A stretch of DNA of 64,000 nucleotides. Origin: Nelumbo lutea (lineage: Eukaryota; Streptophyta; Magnoliopsida; Proteales; Nelumbonaceae). The notes beneath the pieces are model-generated. The model made no database searches and was not told the DNA's origin. It was given only the letters and a program-made list of their open reading frames with translations. The position numbers and the translations under genes are program-made. Below, one piece after another: positions 58,469 to 64,000 of the stretch. How positions within the stretch are numbered: the stretch's first letter is position 1; each line of letters opens with the position of its first letter. Location of the stretch: NCBI GenBank assembly GCA_022828595.1, contig JAKGHH010000004.1:58381421-58445420 (forward strand), in the 5' to 3' direction.

Positions 58469-60064
58469 TGATGAACATACAATTTAACTATAATTTATGA
58501 GATCTTTGTTTGGATTATTATGCCGATTTTATTTAATTTTGCCCTAATTTAACTTAATGCTAAGAAAAGATTTCAGGGGTAATTAATCCAAGAAAAAGAA
58601 GGCAAAAGATAAGAAAAGAAGGTACAAAAGACCAAATTCAGCCCAACCTGGTTATGGAAGCAAGAGAGCACACTTCGGCCCAAGAAGTACAAGTTGATTC
58701 CTTGAGAAAACCCAAGAAAAGAAAGCCTAGCAAAGAGTAAGATTCGGCCCAACAGAGAAGGCCCATTCTCAGCCCAAAAGAGCAACCTAGAGTGTAGCTA
58801 TCATGTGCTAAGAGGGAGCCTAAGTAAAGATCAAATAGCAGCCCAAAGAGATAGGGGCGTCAACCCTTAGAAGGCTTTCAAGAGAGGACTCTAGAAAGTT
58901 CAAGAAGGGGGTGTAATACACCCCATTCTAGAGGCTTCAAGAAGGGGCAAGAGACCCCTTGAAAATCTATATAAGGAGGCCTCTAGAGGGGGGAGAGGTG
59001 TTCAATTGCTTGAGATAAATGTTCTCCCACTCCTAGAATTTCCAACACCTTGAAGAAAAGAGAAGAAAAGAAGGGCTAGGCACAAGGAGGAGAAGAAGAA
59101 GAAGGGCTGAAGGAGTTCAAGTCAAGCTAGCAAGAAAAGAAGGTGAGTTTGAAATTGGGGGTTTTTTATTCAGATATCTATTGTAATAATTTTATTCTAG
59201 TTTCATTTTTCTTTGATTCGAATTCAGCTTCCTTATTGTAATTTTTTTTCTTTCTCCCTCTTCCATTCTTTCTTGATGTAATTAAGTTTGTAAAATTTTA
59301 GATCAACAATCAATTTCTTTTTTATTCATTCAAATGGGTGTGTATTGTTCTTGAAGTTTCTTGAATAGGGGTTAATTGTAGATCAATTCAGCCAATTAAA
59401 CTTTCTAAACTTAGATCTGAATTCTCAGATCTGAGATTGCAAGATCTAAATTGCTTGAAAGAGAATTCAGATCTGCAAATTTTCAGATTGGCCGAATTTA
59501 TCTAAGCTTGGAATTCTTAGAGTACTTGAGAAAGATTCTAGTTATTCAGATCTACTATTCAAGAACTGAATTGGATGCAAGGTTAGAGATAACTTGCACA
59601 ATTTAGTTGGTGAATAATTCAGATCTGAATTGATGCCTTAGATGTGTTTGAGGAAATGCATGCATGACTGATTAGATTCTTGCTAGAGATAGAAGAATCA
59701 TCACTCATGCATAGGATGAACATGCACTTGAGAGAGATTGTTCATGACCTTGGGGTATACCAAACCAAGGCTCAATCACAATCTATTCGAATGATTCAAT
59801 TTGATTGATTGCTGAATTTTGAGATTAACATTAACTTCTTACTCTTCTAACCTGAATTGAAGGCAATTGAGCCAATAATTTAGATAGATTTTAGTTCGGA
59901 TTTTTAGCTCTTGAATAAAGTTTTAATTTGTTGTTGGTCAGATAAGAAGTGACCAATTTAGTATTAGTAATTGTTTCCTAAATCCTCGTGGGAATGATAC
60001 TTTATTCACTACTTTACTACTTGAATGGCTAGTGCACTTGCTACTGTCACAATGAGCCACGTCA
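58469..60064 (+). mobile_element. LTR of a second retrotransposon family, probably Ty3/Gypsy-type
   Basis: It begins tgatgaacatacaattta and ends gccacgtca just before a tRNA-Asp-type primer-binding site. It holds a TATA box (58,968), purine-rich agaagaag text after it, and a long AT-rich part with many gatctgaatt blocks. The start resembles that at 62,907 (tgatgtgtgcacaattta). No internal protein region follows: copia LTR sequence resumes at about 60,090. Confidence 0.72.
58968..58977 (+). promoter_or_regulatory. Probable TATA box of the second LTR family
   Basis: ctatataagg lies about 500 bp into the LTR, followed by gaggcctctagagggg; the equivalent ctataaaagg is at 63,619 in the related LTR. 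Confidence 0.6.
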
Positions 60065-60070
60065 AGTTTT

Positions 60071-60089
60071 TGACGCCATTGCCGGGGAC
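60071..60089 (+). promoter_or_regulatory. Primer-binding site of tRNA-Asp type
   Basis: tgacgccattgccggggac differs at two positions from the complement of the plant tRNA-Asp 3' end (tggcgccgttgccggggat), a site common in plant Ty3/Gypsy elements. Confidence 0.75.
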
Positions 60090-60562
60090 ACTTGAAGATG
60101 ACACAGCGTAGGGTGGAACAGATTCAGCAGGTGGTTCTTCTCGAGAACCAAACTTTTCAGCAAGAATTCAATGGAGGGTGTGAGAGCACAACTCCAGATC
60201 AGCTTTTCACCAAAAACTGATATCAAGAATGCTTCTTGATCGCTCCTATAGGTGGAGAACGAACTGGCAATGGCGGCAGAAGGCAAGAGTAGAAGATGGC
60301 GTAAGTCCCACTGCAGCTCTCTCCTCTCTTGTCTCTGTAATATGAATTGGTGATGAAGGGTTCACCCTCCTCCTCTATTTATAGCCTTAAAGAGAGCTTC
60401 TCCTAATCCCATTAGGAGTTTTCCTAATCCAAATCTGTATTTGTATCTGGACTCTCTTTAAGAGATAAGGATAAATCATTATCATATCTGCAGATAAAGA
60501 TAAGCCCTTTTAATCTTATTAGGAGTTTCCTAATCCAAATCTTTATTTGGATCTGGACTCTG

Positions 60563-62000
60563 TGTTAGACAGTTTTGTATGCCCTTAGCTTCAATCAAAA
60601 TGATGTACTTTTTGAGTTTATTGTAAATGAATAAAAGTGCATATTTGATTCATGTTCCCTTGGTATGTTTCTGTGTAATACCCTTAAACTTGACACTTAA
60701 TGAGACTCGTGTTAGTTTAGAATGTTCACAGCCAGTGGGTCGGTTTGGGGAGACCTATATAGACAAGACTGACACTGTGGTGCCACCAAGTCGGTTGGGG
60801 TGGCTTGTCTCAGCTATCGGGGTGAGACCCTAGGCACATACAGTGTAGGATTAATTGAATCTTTGAACTAGACCAGATTTCCAGTATTGCCCTGGACCTT
60901 AGAGATTGAGGGGCAAAGCTGAAAAGTTACACCTGACCCCTAGACTCGATTATGATACTGCACTAGGTATCGGATTGGGCTGTCTTTGATGTACCAATCA
61001 GTGAGATCCTTAGCGGGGGTCAAAACCTGGGTATGTTGGGACAGTCTGAAGAATTCATCTGAGTGGGTGATCATAGTGACAGGATCAGCCCCTTTGTCAA
61101 AAAAAGGTAATGATCGGGGATGCACTCTCACTGATGGAAACCAAGACTACCGGCAGCCGATTTCAATTGTTGAGATTTGTTTTGTAAAATATATTTTATA
61201 TGAGATACAAAAGTATATAAATTGTCGTTTCAAAATGATTTGCAAAAGATTTTAATTTCCGGGATCCATACAAGAGAGAGTGCAACACTGTTCCTTGCAG
61301 CCAAGGGAGAGGTCCTCTCTTGTCGGGCAGTGTATGATCATTATGGACTGAGAGGTTAAGTGTAAGACCATTGAGGATAATACCTGATGGGATAATCTTG
61401 CATCTGCCCACAGTCCCTGGGTGTTGCAAGGTGGCTTGGCCCAGGGACCACTTAGGGTAAGTGTTGGGCCCATAGAGCCCATCTGATGGATTTTAGGCAG
61501 TGCACTGTCCATGACAGTGTATTCGGCCAGGCCTTGTAACAAAGGCTGGGCTGAACCCATGTGGCTGATGTGTAGATCAATGTTTGGGTCCCACGCCATA
61601 CAAGGAAGCCCAACTGGGCAACAGTTTGGAAGAGTATATGAATACATATCTTAAAGGGATCAGCTCCTAATCCCATTAGGAGTTGCTAACTCAAATCATA
61701 TATGGATTAGGAGTCCATTTAAGATAAGGGATAGCCCTTATCTTATCTACAGATTTTGGATCTTTCCTTGGGCGTGAACACCTCCATTGAGAGATATTAT
61801 TTCTCTGTATCAGGTATTATCTCTCCCTATTCCTTTTGGTTTAGATCTGGTTCAGTTTATGGTTCAAGAATGATCATTAAAAATATGATTTTCTAAATAG
61901 GGAATTCGATTCCTAGTTGAAGGGAGAGAAAAAATTTTGAAATTTGCCCCCTTATTCCGCAATCTTTGGGCGTCCATATGATGGATTTCCTATCCTTTCA
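60563..62000 (+). mobile_element. Solo Copia LTR (1,438 bp, internally deleted) with near-perfect duplication
   Basis: It starts tgttagacagttttgtatg and ends gatttcctatcctttca. Five-base flanks are ctctg (60,558-60,562) and ctctc (62,001-62,005), and the minus-oriented host LTR is continuous across it. About 400-450 bp between tctacagatttt and ggatctttcc are missing, taking out the TATA/R region. Confidence 0.9.
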
Positions 62001-62538
62001 CTCTCTAACTGGATGGGGATAAGTCCCTATCCTATATGTTGATCTAAATTCCAGATCTGCCCCTCTTTAATTAATCAAATTAAACCAATTCGAAGTGGGA
62101 TTTAGGCCCATTAAGTCCATGTGCTCATTCAGCCTCCAAACCATTGCCCAGTTGGGTATCCTTGTATGGTGTGGGACCCAAACATTGATCTACACATCGG
62201 CCACATGGGTTCAGCCTAGCCTCTATTACAAGGCCTGGCCGAATTCATTGTAGGAGACAGTGAACCTCTAAGCCCATCACAAGGGCTCTTAAAAGGCCAA
62301 ACACTTATACTAAGTGGTCCCTAGGCCAAGCCACCTTATAATAACCCAAGGACTATGGGCAGATGCAAGATTAGCCCATCAGGTATTACCCTCAATGGTC
62401 TTACACTTAACCTCTCAGCCCATAATGATCTAACACTGCCCAATAAGAGAAAACCTCTCCCTTGGCTGCAAGGAACAGTGTTGCACTCTCTACTCACCTG
62501 GATTCCAGGAATTAAAACCTTTTGCAAACCTTTTGAAA

Positions 62539-62645
<107 letters not shown>

Positions 62646-62906
62646 AATATATTTTGCAAAACAAATTTCAATGATTGAAATCAACTGTTGACAATTTTCA
62701 TTTTCATCAGAGAGAGTGCATCCCCGATTGATCACTTTGTCCATCAAAGGGGTTGATCCTATCACTATGATCATTCACTCGGATGAATTCTTGGACAATC
62801 CCAACATACCCAGGTTTTGACCCCCTCTAAGGATCTCATTGATTGGCATATCAAAGACAGCCCAATATGACACCTAGTGCAGTATCATAATCGAGTCTAG
62901 GGATCT

Positions 62907-64000
62907 GATGTGTGCACAATTTATGTATAAATTCTGGTGTTTATGCAAGGCTTTGATGCAGATTTGTGTGAATTCTTACCCCAATTTAGCTTGATTTCAG
63001 GAAATTGTCAAAGGGGACAAGTCTAGGGAAAAAGAGCATAAAATCATGCTAAAGGAGGCCAAATATAAGGTGATACAGCCTAGCTGGGAGCTAGGCCTAA
63101 CCGAGAGGTCAAAGGAGGGCCATTCGGCCCATGTAGCCCATGCTGCACTCTTTGGGAAAACCCAAAGAGAGAGCACAACCAAAGCTCTCCAACGGAGCCT
63201 ATTCGGCCCAGCAATGAGGAGGCCCATTTGCAGATCAAGAGCCGCTCAAGAGCAGCCCAAAGTGCAGCCCAAGGAGCTTAAAGGAGAGAAACTTTCTAGA
63301 AGAGAGAAAGGAGGCGTTAAGTGAAAAACAAGGTTAATTGGGTAATTCTGGACAATTTCGGCACCGAATTGTAATTTGGGCATAACTCTCTCATCCGGAC
63401 TCCGATTGAGATGATTCAAGATGAGTTGGAAAGACAAAGAAAAGTTATAGAACTTTCATGTTTTGAGTTTTGATAGACACAAACTGAATCAGGGTCAAAA
63501 TCAAGCCCGAATTATCTAGAACCGCGCTATAGAACTTTCTAGATGAGAGAACTTTCTTGAGGAGAGAATTTTCTAGATGGGAGAACTTTCTAGAGGAGGA
63601 AAGGGGCTGAGGAGAAGACTATAAAAGGATAAGAGAGCCAAGGGAAAAGGGGTCCAACATCTGATTTCAAACTCTCCTTGAGCTCTTGTTCTAAGGGAGA
63701 AAAAGAGAGAGAGATGGGCGCAAGAGAGGAGAAGAGAGGAGAAGAGAGGAGGAACAAACAACTTCAAGAGAAGAAGAAACTGACTTTGAAGGGGGAGAAA
63801 GCAATTGGAGATCAAGATTTCATCCTCACTTGATTTCTGCACCATTTGGTAATCGAATTCAGCTAAGATTTATGTAATTTCTCCATCAAATTTTCCTTTC
63901 TTGCTGTAATAAAAGCTTGTTTTATGTGAATTCAATTCTGTAATTTATTTTCTAAGTTCATTCGAGTAAAGTAGATTCAACTTTGAAGTTTATTGTTTGG
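62907..64000 (+). mobile_element. LTR of the second family, running off the window
   Basis: It begins tgatgtgtgcacaatttatg where the copia LTR stops. It resembles the LTR at 58,469 in its start, in text such as ggcccattcggcc and cccattc, in the TATA position and in the following agagaggagaagagagg purine run. The end and any internal region are outside the window. Confidence 0.65.
63619..63628 (+). promoter_or_regulatory. Probable TATA box of the right-edge LTR
   Basis: ctataaaagg followed by ataagagagcc, at a position like that of the TATA box in the LTR at 58,469. Confidence 0.55.

Overview
The window is nuclear DNA of a seed plant. The evidence is a spliced gene with GT-AG introns and plant-type protein content, L1-type LINEs with a plant RNase H tail, hAT-like MITEs, and a Ty1/Copia family primed by initiator-Met tRNA. 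Most of it is transposable-element debris, with one recognisable host gene, which is incomplete at its 5' end. I see no bacterial genes, CRISPR array, rRNA or tRNA gene. The lineage looks like a dicot or other broad-leaved plant, but the sequence alone does not fix the species.

Region 1 (1-21,100) is a LINE graveyard. At least seven L1-type pieces lie in both orientations. The best is a nearly complete copy at 7,822-17,710 flanked by a perfect 16-bp target-site duplication. It was later hit by two hAT-like elements and carries a piece of Copia LTR. Three hAT-like elements in this region have clear terminal inverted repeats and 8-bp duplications (6,618-7,082; 10,574-12,399; 13,479-14,344).

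Region 2 (21,482-27,076) holds seven exons encoding the C-terminal 363 residues of a GT8-family PGSIP7/8-like protein, with the end of the glycosyltransferase domain and five likely membrane segments. The upstream exons are not visible. Either they lie beyond the LINE-filled stretch, so the preceding intron exceeds 21 kb, or the gene has lost its 5' part. Its introns hold several small retroposed or inverted-repeat insertions.

Region 3 (28,540-62,906) is a dense nest of one Copia family with LTRs of about 1.9 kb and a leader of about 1.7 kb between primer-binding site and gag. Copies lie in both orientations and interrupt each other: element A (minus), B (plus, internally deleted), C (minus, truncated), F (plus, nested inside the RNase H region of G), two solo LTRs with recognisable target duplications, and many LTR fragments. 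Every gag-pol region is broken by stops, frameshifts or insertions, so none looks autonomous.

Region 4: two LTRs of another family lie at 58,469-60,064 (followed by a tRNA-Asp-type primer-binding site) and from 62,907 to the window end. They suggest a Ty3/Gypsy-type family.

I found no previously undescribed multi-gene system. The most interesting signals are (i) several very short insertions that carry little more than the LINE tail yet are flanked by target duplications of about 12-22 bp, (ii) the layered insertion history that can be read from intact duplications, and (iii) the possible giant LINE-filled intron of the GT8 gene.
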